From positions 46,450,618 through 46,514,617 of the forward strand of contig NC_012870.2 of assembly GCF_000003195.3 (NCBI RefSeq): DNA of 64,000 nucleotides, given 5' to 3'. The notes beneath the pieces were generated by a model that was given only the letters and a program-made list of their open reading frames with translations, did not search any database and was not told where the DNA came from. A program made the position numbers and the translations under genes. This document shows positions 1 through 10,367 of this stretch, piece after piece (the first letter of the stretch is position 1; every line of letters starts with the position of its first letter). Source of the stretch: Sorghum bicolor. Taxonomy: Eukaryota > Streptophyta > Magnoliopsida > Poales > Poaceae.

Positions 1-1642
1 CATCTCCTCGAGCGCCTCCTAGCTGACAGGCCAGCCTAAAATCGGCGAACCACAACTCTGGTTTGGTTTCTCTGTTGTATTTTGCGATGCTGGTCGGGGG
101 TCGGAATGGATTGGGCAGGGGCGTGCTGCGGATCGCCCTGCTGAACACTCGTGGGCCTGGTGGCTCGGGGGCCATCCGGTCCTCGTCGCTGTCGTACCTC
201 CCACCGCGATGTGCACTGTAGCCACGCTCTTCCGCGTCTCCATGCCGACGGCGTCGATTCTCTTCAATGTCGCGTCGTGCGTCGTGCCGACGTTGGTTGT
301 CGACGGGGAGGACGAGCGTGGTCTTTTTTGCTCGGGGGGTGGCTGCTGATGGACCGACACCTCCTTTTCATTTTGGGCCAGTTCGTCACGCTTTTCAGTG
401 ACAACACCTCGACGTCGCGAAGCCGAGCTTTCGGCTTGCTGAACTGCCGCCACCTGGAGCAGCGTCTGTACCTCGTCTCGAATGCGTCGAGCCTGAGAGT
501 TTGATGGTTCTGGCATGTTGCGTAGCAGCATTGTTGCTGCCACTACATTCTGGCCTGCTCGAGGGAAGCGGTTGACGGGCTGTTCTGGCTCTGCGTCTCC
601 GACGATTTGCCGGTGTACCTCTCGAGCTCGCCTACGGACACTTCCGCCTAGTGGGTAAGGCTAGTCTTGCTAAAGGATTTGCTCGAGCAGGACGAGGCGC
701 TCACGATCCTCGTCAAGCTTGGTCTTGAGCTCTCGCAGTTGCGCAAGCTGCGCGGCCCTGTCTTCCTGTGGAAGTGGGTCGACCTGTCCGTCGCTTCCAG
801 GCGTCCTGGGGTCTTCTCTTGCTGCAGGGGCTCAACCGCCAGCAGCCGCATCCTGTGTCTCATCGGTGGTTTCTACCGCCCCGTCGACGTGATAGCATTC
901 CCTAGTAGGGTCGTAGCTATCCGTCTCGGAGTCAGAGTCTGGCTCGGCCGCATAGAAACATCCACGTCCCTCCTCCAGCAGCCGTTGCCTGAGCGAGGTG
1001 ATCGTGTATCGCCCAGGGCCTAGGCGTCGGAGGCCTCGTACCTGGCAGAAATCTGGCAGCTCGGACGTCGATTGTTGTGCTTTAGAGTCACGTGGGAGGA
1101 CCATTGGTCTCTCTACGTATGTCTGGGTGTTTGGGCATATTGCCCTGGTGAGCGATGCCGCGGCGTTGTCCAATCCGAATGGCGGCGCCCTTCTTGGAGT
1201 GAACAACCTGTGTGGAAGTAACCCAGCAATGGGGGAGAGCACACGGGGCGCGTCGCCTCTTGTCGTCGTGTAATGCCGGGCCGGCATGTCCTTGGTTTTG
1301 GCATGCGGCGCTGCCGGCTCCTGTGTTACCTCCTGCCTCGCGCGAACCGCCGGTCGTGACGGGGCAGAGAGGTGACGATGATGCTGTCCACGCTTCTTCT
1401 TGGGCGGGGAGGCGTGGTGTCGAGGGCGTCTCGGGGCCCTCAACCGTCCTGGCGTGACTCGGGCTCCTCCCGGTCCTTTGATCGAGAGCAAGATCATGTC
1501 ATAGCCGGAGCCAGTCGACATGAACTCAAGACTCCCAAACCAAATCACCGTGGAGCGTGGAATCGGCGAAGCAAGGGTGGCCATCTGGAAAGGAGTGGGA
1601 AATCGATGAAAAACACGCAGGACCCCTACCTGGCGCGCCAAC
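1..1642 (-). pseudogene. Tat-type Ty3/Gypsy leader and gag, 5' part, decayed
   Basis: Gag would form the cytoplasmic capsid that packages the element's RNA. Reading leftwards from the LTR, the PBS and leader are followed by an open stretch (1641-832) with basic and then acidic Ser/Asp-rich segments. The likely start is the internal Met near 1521 rather than the PBS-overlapping TTG. After a stop at 832-834 the frame is lost, and a second open piece (543-19) carries a segment rich in Glu, Gln, Ala and Arg (EVQTLLQVAAVQQAESSASRR) that I associate with Tat/RIRE2-like gag. The rest of gag and all of pol lie off the left edge. The broken frame makes this a pseudogene. The lineage rests on LTR ends, PBS type and gag composition, not on a visible RT. 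It has the same orientation as the Tat copy at the right end of the window but is a separate insertion, because the 5' LTR lies here. Confidence 0.72.
1621..1642 (-). other. Primer-binding site of the left Tat-type element
   Basis: Directly downstream of the LTR on the minus strand is GTTGGCGCGCCAGGTAGGGG. This GGCGCGCC-containing form is typical of Tat/RIRE2-like grass elements. It fixes the inner LTR boundary at 1643 and the direction of the element. I do not assign the priming tRNA. Confidence 0.75.
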
Positions 1643-2694
1643 TGTCGGTGTTTTCCCCACGGGAGGTCACACCAACGAGTAAATTTGTATGCGTGCTCCC
1701 TTTCCTAGATGGTGATGCAAGAAGACACAAAGATTTATCCTGGTTCGGGCAAGAGAAGGCCCTACGTCCAGCGGGGGAGGGAAGTTTGTATTATCTTGCA
1801 CCTAAGTGCTTGTACAGGGGCGAATACAAGTGTGTATGAACCGGGATGGAGTATGGAGACTTCTCTACGTGTGTGTGTTGTGTTTTTTTGATCTCCGTGT
1901 TCACTTCCGGGTCTCCCCTTTTATAGTTCCAAGGGGAGGCCTAGGGTACATGTGTAGGTGGTAGACTAGGGGTCGATAGAGGCATGGCGCGCTGACCTAC
2001 TCGAGGCCTCCGTACAGGCATGGTCTCGAGCCATCCCGTCCTAATAGCTTGATGATGATCACGCGTGCCCTCATATCCCGCTTCGTACGCCGTCTCGGGC
2101 CTGTTTATCCGTCGCACGCCTGTACGTCATGGCGGCTGAAACGTCAGAGCAGCGGCAGTGCCGTCAGTCGATGCCCAACCCTTCCCCAGGAAGGGAGCAC
2201 GCCTAGTCGAGGGTCGGATGCCATACGGCGCCTTGCTATCCAGAGTTTTGACTTTTGGCGTCTCGAGGGGGTCCCGACTAGACGTTCCATCCCGGCTTCC
2301 CGCGTCCTGACACGCTCTGGGTCATTTGGTGGGGAAGGCTGCAAAAAGAATGACGGGACGGGTGCCTGTTCCCCATCACGTTTCCCGTGACTAGCGTGTT
2401 AGGTGGGAAAGCGACAGGCGCATTAAATGCCCGGGTTCTCGTGCGCGCGTCAGGCGGCGGGCGATGTGCTCTCGCTCGACGCCTCCTGATTCGCTCGAGC
2501 CCATTTCCGTATTCGACGGTAGTTGACGCTCGACCCTCGTGCGGTTCGCTCGACGTCTTTTCCGTCTTCGAGGCTGCAGCCGTCGACGACTGTGTGTATA
2601 GCTGATTAGAACATCGAGTAGGGGGCTTCGATCTGTGTAAAGGTAATCTCGTTATGTGCATCAGTTAGGATACCCCTTACTGATACCCTCGACA
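1643..2694 (-). repeat. 5' LTR of the left Tat-type element (1052 bp)
   Basis: The LTR begins TGTCGG and ends CGACA on the plus strand, giving TG...CA termini; read on the minus strand it starts TGTCGAGGGTATCAG. The PBS abuts its left end. It contains a minus-strand TATA box near 1917-1926, followed by a short leader. The five bases after the right end are CTCAT, the expected target duplication, but the partner copy is outside the window. Short open frames inside the LTR look incidental. Confidence 0.8.
1917..1926 (-). promoter_or_regulatory. TATA box of the left Tat LTR
   Basis: The minus strand reads CTATAAAAGG, with GC-rich sequence on both sides, about 275 bp upstream of the LTR/PBS boundary. 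This fits an LTR promoter driving transcription leftwards into gag. Confidence 0.55.
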
Positions 2695-2891
2695 CTCATG
2701 ATTCTATTCATACCCCAAGTGGCCTTCTTCAAAGGAGTCAAGCTCTCCAAGGCAGCTTTGCCTTACTCTTCTACTAACAAGAAAATAAAAGAACTACAAC
2801 TAGAGAGTGGAGATGGAGAATGGCTCAAGTGTTGGTGTGTGTTGAGACGGGGGTATGGCCCCCTATTTATACAGCTGAAAGAGGCGGTGCT
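2695..2891. other. Unassigned remnant with a minus-strand TATA box
   Basis: About 197 bp lie between the Tat LTR and the TRIM array. The minus strand carries TATAAATAG (plus 2863-2871) followed by a pyrimidine-rich, leader-like stretch. It could be part of an LTR or the 5' end of a host gene cut by the Tat insertion. No convincing reading frame or partner sequence is visible in the window. Confidence 0.4.
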
Positions 2892-3172
2892 TGTAACGTC
2901 CCGCCTCCACGAGGCCGGGCCTGCTTACATCTAGCAGCTTTTCTAGGACATAGTCAGTCCCCACAGACCAACACTTCGTCTTTTCTGCACACTTTGTCCT
3001 TACTCGCGCGCACCCGGGAACTACTTCCCGGTCGGTCATCCATCCCTAAATTGCTCTAGGCCAAGCATGCTTAACTTTAGAGTTCTTTCGAGATAGGCTC
3101 TCGGAAAAGAAGTTGCAACTTGTTGGTCTGAGTCTCTTATTAATCCTATTAAGCCCTGAGCCGTGTGTTACA
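2892..3172 (-). repeat. TRIM LTR copy 1 (281 bp)
   Basis: Starts TGTAACGTCCCGCC and ends GTGTTACA; followed on the plus strand by the reverse complement of a polypurine tract. Confidence 0.85.
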
Positions 3173-3376
3173 TTCTCACCCCCTTAAGAGATGGACGTCC
3201 TCGTCGATCAACCCCAAGCCAGGAACATCTTCTCTTGGCCACGTCCGTGCATCCAGTGCCAGCGCATGTGCCATGCTGTGTGACCACTCTGGGTCCACAC
3301 CAGCCATGCACACCATGCCTACGCAACTGCAACACACGAGCCCGTGAAACCGCGAGAGTCGGCTCAGATACCATTC

Positions 3377-3657
3377 TGTAACATCCCGCCTCTACGAGGC
3401 CGGGCCCGCTTACATCTGGCAGCTTTTATAGGACATAGTCAGTCCCCACAGACCAACACTTCGTCTTTTCTGCACACTTTGTCCTCACTCGCGCGCACCT
3501 GGGAACTACTCCCCGGTCGGTCACCCATCCCTAAATTGCTCTAGGCCAAGCACGCTTAACTTTAGAGTTCTTTCGAGATAGGCTCCCGGAAAAGAAGTTG
3601 CAACTTGTTGGTATGAGTCTCTTATTAATCCTATTAAGCCCTGACCCGTGTGTTACA
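3377..3657 (-). repeat. TRIM LTR copy 2 (281 bp)
   Basis: Starts TGTAACATCCCGCC and ends GTGTTACA. It is the middle copy, shared by the two units, with the same length as the others and only scattered substitutions. Confidence 0.85.
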
Positions 3658-3851
3658 TCCTCACCCCCGACGTCCTCGTCGATCAACCCCAAGCCAGGAA
3701 CATCCTCTCTTGGCCACGTCCATGCATCGAGTGCCAGCGCATGTGCCATGATGTGTGACCACTCTGGGTCCACACCAGCCATACACACCATGCGTACGCA
3801 ACTGCGACACACGAGCCCGTGAAACCGCGAGAGTCGGCTCTGATACCATTC

Positions 3852-4132
3852 TGTAACGTCCCGCCTCTACGAGGCCAGGCCCGCTTACATCTGGCAGGTT
3901 TTCTAGGACATAGTCAGTCCCCACAGACCAACACTTCGTCTTTTCTGCACACTTTGTCCACACTCGCGCGCACCCGGGAACTACTTCCCGGTCGGTCACC
4001 TATCCCTAAATTGCTCTAGGCCAAGCACGCTTAACTTTAGAGTTCTTTCAAGATAGGCTACCAGAAAAGAAGTTGCAACTTGTTGGTATGAGTCTCTTAT
4101 TAATCCTATTAAGCCCTGGGCCGTGTGTTACA
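3852..4132 (-). repeat. TRIM LTR copy 3 (281 bp)
   Basis: Starts TGTAACGTCCCGCC and ends GTGTTACA, with the initiator tRNA-Met-type PBS immediately to its left (plus 3833-3851). It stops three bases before the Tekay/Del-like LTR at 4136. Confidence 0.85.
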
Positions 4133-5548
4133 TGCTGTAACAGAACCACCCAAATTATAAGAGATTAAGCCTAATAGTGACCATTTGCACAGTCAAACCA
4201 TCGAGCTTAAGCCCATATAATCCCGGTAGTCTGTGAAATCTCAAAGGATTTCAAACCACATATCGTACATACAGCCAAGATCGTAATAAGTTCAGCGGTT
4301 ACCATCCACAATTACCTCCAGTTTGCATCATTCATCAATTACATCGGAGTTAATTAAAGTTATTACAAACCAAGTTCTCAAGTAGCGGAAGCTCCATAGT
4401 TCGAAAATACCACACACACATTTAGTCTGATATAGTGCCATAGTTCGGTCATTCCCACAAAAGCAAAAGAGAAGGTAGAGTGACCATCGCCCTTGGTCTA
4501 GTCATCACCCATTGCTGGGTACAAGCAGAGAATGCAATAACCATAGTACATCTACCCATCTGCAAAACAACAAGGGAATGGAACCCTGAGTACGAGAATT
4601 TACTCAGCTAGACTTACCCGTCATAAAACAATATAAAGACTCTGCAAGGATCATGAAAGCTGTATAGTGGGATAGCTGAGACTTTTTGCGTGAAAGCATT
4701 ACTCCACTAAACACATAGTCTGATAACCTTTATTCTTTTAATTGGCTCAGGTTAAGTATTATTACCTATCATCTAGATTTGCACATGTGCTATTTCAAAC
4801 AAGTGTAGTGATATGATAGTACCTCATCATAGCATTCATAAATCATTTATCATCATAACCCAAGTGTTCCATAGTCCTTACTACGAGGACGAAGCTCATG
4901 TCAAGTGCTCACTATCCAGGAGCGATGGCGATTCGAATCGATTTCTAACCAGCTGGCGAGTTTATTCCCCACACAAACCACACTCACTGATCAAGTGAGC
5001 TACTGATCACCGTATTACACTATCCAGGACCAAATAGCGGGTTCGGCAGGCACCGCCAGAACCCGAGGACTGTTCCGGCGACTGAGGTATCCAAGGTATA
5101 CCAAGGTTGCGCGTCGTGTCCTCGTCGTTCTCCTCAACCATCACCAATACAGTGCATGGCGGCTCGACTCCCGGCCCGAATAGTGTTTAGGCTTCGCGGT
5201 TGGAACGACTTATCCTTCCAGTTAAGTGTGGGGCATGCGTTCAACATGACAAGAGGGCCGTCAACGATCGGTCCTTAATCGACACAGGCAGGGGCACTAC
5301 GGTCAACCCACCATAAGACCCTGCCCGGTCTCAAATTCCTTTCCACACTTGGTTACCTTGCTCCATAGCACTTACAGCTAATCAAACTGGTGTCCACCTA
5401 TATCTCACAGGTGATAGGAAATTACATGACTTCTACCAGACTAAGCAAGGTAAGCATAGACTCCGTGCCTATCTTCATAGGACAAGGTAGATAAACAAGT
5501 GGTGATATCAAGGAGTACATATGCATCAACGGTGTCAAGCAACTCCTA

Positions 5549-5746
5549 TCACTTAAATGCAACATAGTAGAACAAGCATAGTATAACAATTAAGTTAGCA
5601 AGAATAGGGAGACTAAGAATGCTCTGGGGCTTGCCTTTCTCAAACGTGCTTGGCTTGTGGTCCGGGCACTCCTGCAGCTCATGTCCGGGCTCTGGTCCTC
5701 CCAGAAGTTCCTCCTCCTGGGTCTCCTCCTGCTCCTCGGGTCCCAC
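5549..5746 (-). other. LTR-embedded short reading frame with conserved ECPDHxPST motif (T1)
   Basis: On the sense strand of the LTR, a 65-codon frame has an acidic Glu/Gln-rich start, the motif ECPDHxPSTxxxGKPxSI, and a hydrophobic tail. The same motif occurs at the homologous place in both T2 LTRs. Across the motif most T1/T2 base changes are synonymous or conservative (Arg/Lys, Tyr/Phe, Ile/Leu), including a TCT/AGC serine pair. The start shown is a GTG, and an in-frame TAG lies a few codons upstream in this copy. If it is coding it is probably an exon: a pyrimidine-rich tract ending in CAG lies just upstream. Function unknown. Confidence 0.45.
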
Positions 5747-6719
5747 CTCGTTCTCCTACGAGCCTGTATGATGCATGTGTGCTCATGAGTGGAGTGCGAG
5801 ATGCCCAGGGTGCAATGCTTATGCAAGTGGGTACCAGATGATCATGACATGGTGCATAGATGACATAGGTGGTTACGCTACAAGGTAGTCAACATCATCC
5901 AAGAACATGTACTCAGGTCAAGCATCCATTGTATTCTCTTCTACAAGTTGCTTTCATGGTTAACCAGCAAGCTACATGATGCTTCAAAGGTACACCAAAC
6001 ACCCCTTCATTCTATTTAATTTATGAATAACAATTCATAATTTATAAAATCATTATTGGACCTACAAAAGTAGCATATATATCTGTTTGTCAATAAATTC
6101 TACAAAAATTACAGTTGATCACTAGTCAACCATAAAGTCTACCATAAATTTTTCATAATATTTGGACACTTAATTTGGACTACAAAAATTGCAAGATTAT
6201 TCAATATAATCAAGTATAAATACCCTACTGTTGTCCAAGTGTCAAACAGCAGATTTCATATTTTTATCAATTACATGTTAACATAAGAAACATCCACGAA
6301 AATTTCCAGATTAATTGCATGATCCAATTATTTATTAAAAATCATAACCTATTGTCATGCAAGCATTTAAATCATCATAAATTAATTTATACAGCAAATA
6401 ATATGTAACATATTTTTCCCAGAGACTAATCATCTATGCAGAGCCAACAAAACAAGTTTCATATTTTTTTGAGTTATAATTTAATTACTATGCATTTTCC
6501 CATTTTCAGCAAAATCATGGATTAAACATATTTGTACCGAAAAGTTGTTTAAACATGACATGCAACCATACCAAACTGTAGATCTGAAATTATAGAGCAC
6601 TCTACAATTTATTTCATCATTTTTGGAGCCATGGATCTCAAGATATGGATTTAATATCATTTAAACTATTTTCTGGAAAATGTTTTCTGAAAAACCAATT
6701 CAAATCCAGAACGAAAAAC

Positions 6720-7570
6720 ACTAGAGACACCCGGATCTCTACCCGCCTCAGTCCCCCCCGCGACTGATAGTGGGTCCCCGACCCCACTGGTCAGCGTGAC
6801 CGAGAGGGAGAGCACCTCCGACGAGCGGATCTCGTCGACGGTGAGGTCTCCGGCCACGGGGTGAGCACCAACGTGCTCCCCGCAGCGAGGCGCACCCGAG
6901 GGTGCCCTTGGTTGGGTCGGAGGATGACCGGAGCACCCCCGCTGGCTTGCATGACGGCACGGCGGCGTTGCTCGCCGTGGCCAGGCCGCTCCGGTGCAGT
7001 AGAGCGTGCACGGGGTACCGTCGAAGCTTCCTCGTCCTGCTACGAACCTAACGCGCTCAAGAACAAGCGAAACGGGGTAGAAACGAGAAGGTTTCGACAC
7101 AACAAAGCTCTCCGATGAGGTCGGGCGAACCCCGGCGAGGGATTGCGGGTTCGCGGAGGGTTTTCACCTTGGTAGAGCGCGCGCAGGAGCTTACCGCGGC
7201 GAAGGCGAACACAACGGTGGTCTTGGCGCCGAGAACGGGCCACTAGCGCGGCATGCGGCGAGCGGTGGAGCTTCGGCCGGCAATGGCACCGCGGCGGTTG
7301 CTGCTGCTGCGGCTGCGCGAGCGAGCGAAGAAGAAGAGAGAGTGGAGCGGGGGAGACAGAATGGTGCCTGGGGGCGCGGGGTGCCGTCCCGATCGGGGTA
7401 AGCAGGTCGGCCAGCGGGGCGTCCACGACGCCGACGTACGGCCGCCACGTGGCCGGCGTCGGGTGGAGCGAGGCGGGCGTCTGCGCGCGGGAGAGAGTCG
7501 AGGGGAGGCCGGGCCGCGCTGCTTGGCTGGGCTGAAAGGGAGGCGGGTCGGCCCAGCAGCGCCTGTCCCC
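6720..7570 (-). promoter_or_regulatory. GC-rich, gene-leader-like block inside the T1 LTR
   Basis: A CpG-rich block of about 850 bp sits between strongly AT-rich sequence. Read on the minus strand it resembles a grass promoter/5' leader, with CT-rich runs, a CCGCAGCAGCAGCAA-like stretch and Pro/Arg/Ala-rich incidental frames on both strands. T2 has a block of the same character at the corresponding place (about 17770-18520). I see no single reading frame to defend. Confidence 0.4.
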
Positions 7571-8065
7571 CTTTTCTTTTTTTTTGAATTTCTTTTCTCA
7601 ATTCTTTTTCTAAATTCATTTGGACCATTTTAAAACCCTTTTCACCATTGGCTCCTAAAATAAAAGTTGTTCTAAATGAAAAGTTCTACAACTTTGTTTC
7701 AAGCTGTGATTCCAAATTCCCAATAGGATTTGAAATGCAACACAAAACTAGTTCTAGGTTTTAAATAAATTCATTTTGGGGATTTTTGTATAAAAATCCA
7801 TTTCTAAAATTCTATAGCTCCAAAAAATTTTTATAAAATTACTCTTAATTCTTCTAACACATATTTCAACCAAATTTGGGCATCACAAGGATTTTAGAAC
7901 AAGCATACTATTTTTATCATATTTAATTCACATGAAACAAAGCACATAAAATCACACTTGAATGAATGGCAGGCTCATGTGATGCTATGCTTGATGAGAA
8001 TGCTTATGGATGAGTTTATGAGACTAAGTGCATGCTTAACACCTAGGGTGTTACAGCCCTTCCCC

Positions 8066-8999
8066 TTAGGGAAATCTCGTCCCGAGATTTTCGGTTACTA
8101 ACCATTTCTTATGAAATTTTGGGTAAACTGTTTTTAGGTAATCCTCGGTTTTCCAGGTGGCATCTCTATCGTCGTGATGACTCCACACCACCTTATATGT
8201 TTTGACAACTCTTTTCTGGGTTACCCGCTCCTTGGTATCTACGATACGCACTGGCTGCTCTTTATATTCCAAGTCTGCCTTTATTTTGATTCCTCGAGGT
8301 TCAATCCTCTGCTCGGGTACTTTCAAACATTTCCTCATCTGGGACACATGAAAAACTGGAAAGATTGAGCTCAACTCTTCAGGTAACTGAACCTTATAGG
8401 CCACAGGGCCTTTCCTTTCTAGTATCTGATAGAGCCCCACAAATCTAGGTGCAAGCTTGCTTCTAACTCGGAAACGCTGAACTTTCTTCATCGGTGTAAC
8501 CTTGAGGTAAACATATTCACCCACTTTAAACTCAAGTGGCCTTCTCCTCTTGTCGGCATTGTGCTACCCTCATATGTTGTTGTATAATTTGTACCTTCTT
8601 CTCATCCTCGTTCACGAAGTCGATGCCATAGTACCTTCTTTCACCAGGTTCGATCAAGTTTAACGGAGTTCTACACTTTCGACCATACAAGGCTTCGAAC
8701 GGAGCCATCTTGATGCTCTCTTGATAGCTATTGTTGTATGAGAATTCAACCAAAGGTAACCATGATTCCCAAGATCCTTTTGAAGATAACACACAAGCTC
8801 TCAGCATATCTTCGAGCACTTGATTTAGTCTTTCCGTTTGACCCGAGGTTTGGGGATGATACGCGGTGCTTTTTATCAGACTAGTCCCCAAATTCTTATG
8901 CATTCGCTCCCAAAAAATGAGCGGTGAACTGCGGTCCTCTATCTGATATGATGGTCTTAGGAATACCATGTAGCTTGATGATGTCGGCCAGGTATATAT
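8066..8999 (-). pseudogene. T1 pol, integrase C-terminal part, broken
   Basis: Reading leftwards from 8999: the second catalytic Asp region of integrase ([10 protein letters not shown]), then an extra T in a T run near 8917 that shifts the frame, then the catalytic Glu region ([13 protein letters not shown]). A second frame break lies between 8532 and 8524. Next come the GPY/F-type module and a chromodomain-like tail (about 8066-8250, matching T2's C-terminus), ending in a stop at 8066-8068. Integrase would join cDNA to nuclear DNA and the tail would direct it to chromatin, but two frame breaks make this copy inactive. The N-terminal part of the same gene lies at 38508-40946. Confidence 0.85.
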
Positions 9000-10235
9000 T
9001 GTTGACAGTTCTTAAGTATCAATTTTAATTATCAAATAAACAAGAGAAAGGACCAATATGCAACCAACACCTAGAATTAGGGTTAGATTTTACAGAATTC
9101 CACGAGTTTTGTTGTTTATCTATTTCTGCAGGGGGGTTATCAGGAAATAAGGAAGAAAGGCCCACATGTCGGGATTACATAGGGATATCAACGCACCGCG
9201 CGATTTTACATCATCTAGAAGACTCTAGAAGCCACGAGACCGAAGCGGAGGCGAAACGGGGCCAGGCCCAGGGCGCCCGCCCTGGAGGCCTGGGCGCCCG
9301 CCCCCCTCTGGATTGCTTTCGGGACTCTCTTCGTTCGGGATATTCCACCGACCTATTGGATCAAGAAAAACATAGTACCACCTCGCCTATCGTCCCAAAA
9401 ACGCATAGAAGGGGAGGACTATATAAGCAAGGCCCCCCTGCCCCCTGGAGAAGACATGAAGAAATTATCATAGAGACTGAGGGGTGCCCTCGAAGGAAAA
9501 CCTCTTCTCTAATTAATATTTCTTTTTAGGCTTAGCAACCAATGTAAGGTAGAAATAGATCTTCTAGTTTCTACTAGATTGAGAGAGATAGAGTGGAGGT
9601 GTAGAGTGGAGGAAGCCCAGCCTGTCGGTGTCTACTCCAAGCTTGTACCTGCGGGATCAAGTTCTCCTAACCCGAAGCTTGCTCCTAGGATTCTTCAGTA
9701 ATTCGACTTCTAAATTCTAGTAAGTTCTTGTTTTATTGTTCTTATGGTTTATGAGTTTACTTTAATCTCTTCGCGTAGAGTTTAGAGTAATCATTACTGG
9801 CGTAAACGTGGTGTTTAGGCTGGGGTACTCATAGATATTCCCTGACTAGCTGGACCGTGGTAGTAGTGAGGAACGTGACAATTCCGAGCTACCTTTGTAG
9901 ATCACATCTCGTTAGCAGGAAGGATAGGGTTTATAGGTGCAGGTTGAACATCCTTTGTGGTGTCTAGATTCCGTTAGCCTCCCCATTAGAACAGTAGATC
10001 ATCCTTACCAAGGTTAGAAGGAGACTACGGTTGCAGTCTTCTCTATTTATCACTCACATCGAAAGACATTCTTTGTGCCTAAAGGTTAGTAGTAATAGAC
10101 CGGTTAGTCAGATGCACTCTTTCTCCTAGTGGTAAAAAAATAAATACGATACTCTGGATAACCTCCCTGGTGAAGTGCTCACCGATATCCGTGCGCTTGC
10201 GGATCAATTCCTTATTGCGTTCCCAAATATCAACA
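9000..10235 (+). repeat. 5' LTR of A1 (1236 bp)
   Basis: Limits are TGTTGACAG...ATCAACA, matching 37272-38507 throughout. In order it contains paired GGGCGCCCGCCC boxes (9271-9282 and 9292-9303), a TATA box (9420-9427), a leader and the PBS-adjacent end. Confidence 0.95.
9271..9427 (+). promoter_or_regulatory. A1 LTR promoter: paired GC boxes and TATA box
   Basis: Two identical 12-bp boxes GGGCGCCCGCCC begin 21 bp apart (9271 and 9292). TATATAAG follows at 9420-9427, about 117 bp after the second box. Box spacing is identical in the 3' LTR, in A3, in the related A2 LTR and in the internal promoter at 14856. Promoter function is inferred from position; the factor that binds is unknown. Confidence 0.7.
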
Positions 10236-10243
10236 AGCATTTC

Positions 10244-10261
10244 TGGCGCCATTGCCGGGGA
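10244..10261 (+). other. Primer-binding site of A1 (tRNA-Asp type)
   Basis: TGGCGCCATTGCCGGGGA lies eight bases after the LTR. It is complementary to the 3' end of plant tRNA-Asp (GUC) except for one base; A2 and A3 have the perfect form with CGTTG. Confidence 0.85.
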
Positions 10262-10367
10262 GAAAGACGGTTGCTGAGATAACCTGAGTCTTGCTACTAG
10301 CTTGTATCTATACTTTTATCTTTTCTTATCTTTTATATTCTTAATTTATTTTCTTTACTCTTACCTT

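Larger units (their letters stand above)
2892..4132 (-). mobile_element. Tandem TRIM (LTR-internal-LTR-internal-LTR)
   Basis: Three LTRs of exactly 281 bp are separated by internal segments of 204 bp (3173-3376) and 194 bp (3658-3851). LTR termini are TGTAAC...GTTACA. On the minus strand each internal segment opens with GAATGGTATC(A/T)GAGCCGACTC, a PBS complementary to initiator tRNA-Met. In the first unit it ends with a purine-rich tract (TTAAGGGGGTGAGAA) next to the LTR. There is no coding capacity, so any movement would depend on proteins made elsewhere. TGCT flanks both ends (2888-2891 and 4133-4136), a probable 4-bp TSD. The second internal segment lacks about 10 bp next to the PPT. The three-LTR form most simply arises by unequal crossing-over between the LTRs of one TRIM. 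Confidence 0.85.
4136..8055 (-). repeat. 3' LTR of T1 (3920 bp)
   Basis: Plus-strand limits are TGTAACAG... and ...GTGTTACA; the minus strand begins TGTAACACCCTAGG just after a purine-rich tract. Its length and termini resemble the 4.5-kb LTRs of T2. Several blocks are shared with T2, including the short conserved peptide near 5549-5746 and the segment around 5390-5420. An AT-rich block (about 5950-6700) adjoins a GC/CpG-rich block (about 6720-7570). No other gene is supported in it. The matching 5' LTR is not in the window. Confidence 0.85.
4136..8999 (-). mobile_element. Element T1, left part (Tekay/Del-like, 3' end)
   Basis: This is the downstream end of a minus-strand Ty3/Gypsy element, comprising the 3' LTR, PPT and the C-terminal half of integrase. 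It is interrupted at 8999 by element A1; the reading resumes at 38508. The flanking TATAT copies (8995-8999 and 38508-38512) are the target duplication made by A1, so both parts belong to one element. The C-terminus, PPT context and LTR termini match the better-preserved T2 element at 17079. Confidence 0.88.

Noticed and set aside
3163..3822. Repeated 60-110 aa frames across the TRIM units
   Set aside because: They track the tandem structure, start in LTR or internal noncoding sequence and break with small indels; TRIMs lack genes.
2892..4132. CRISPR-like or satellite array
   Set aside because: The repeats are 281-bp LTRs with PBS and PPT between them; this is a tandem TRIM in a plant genome, not a CRISPR array.
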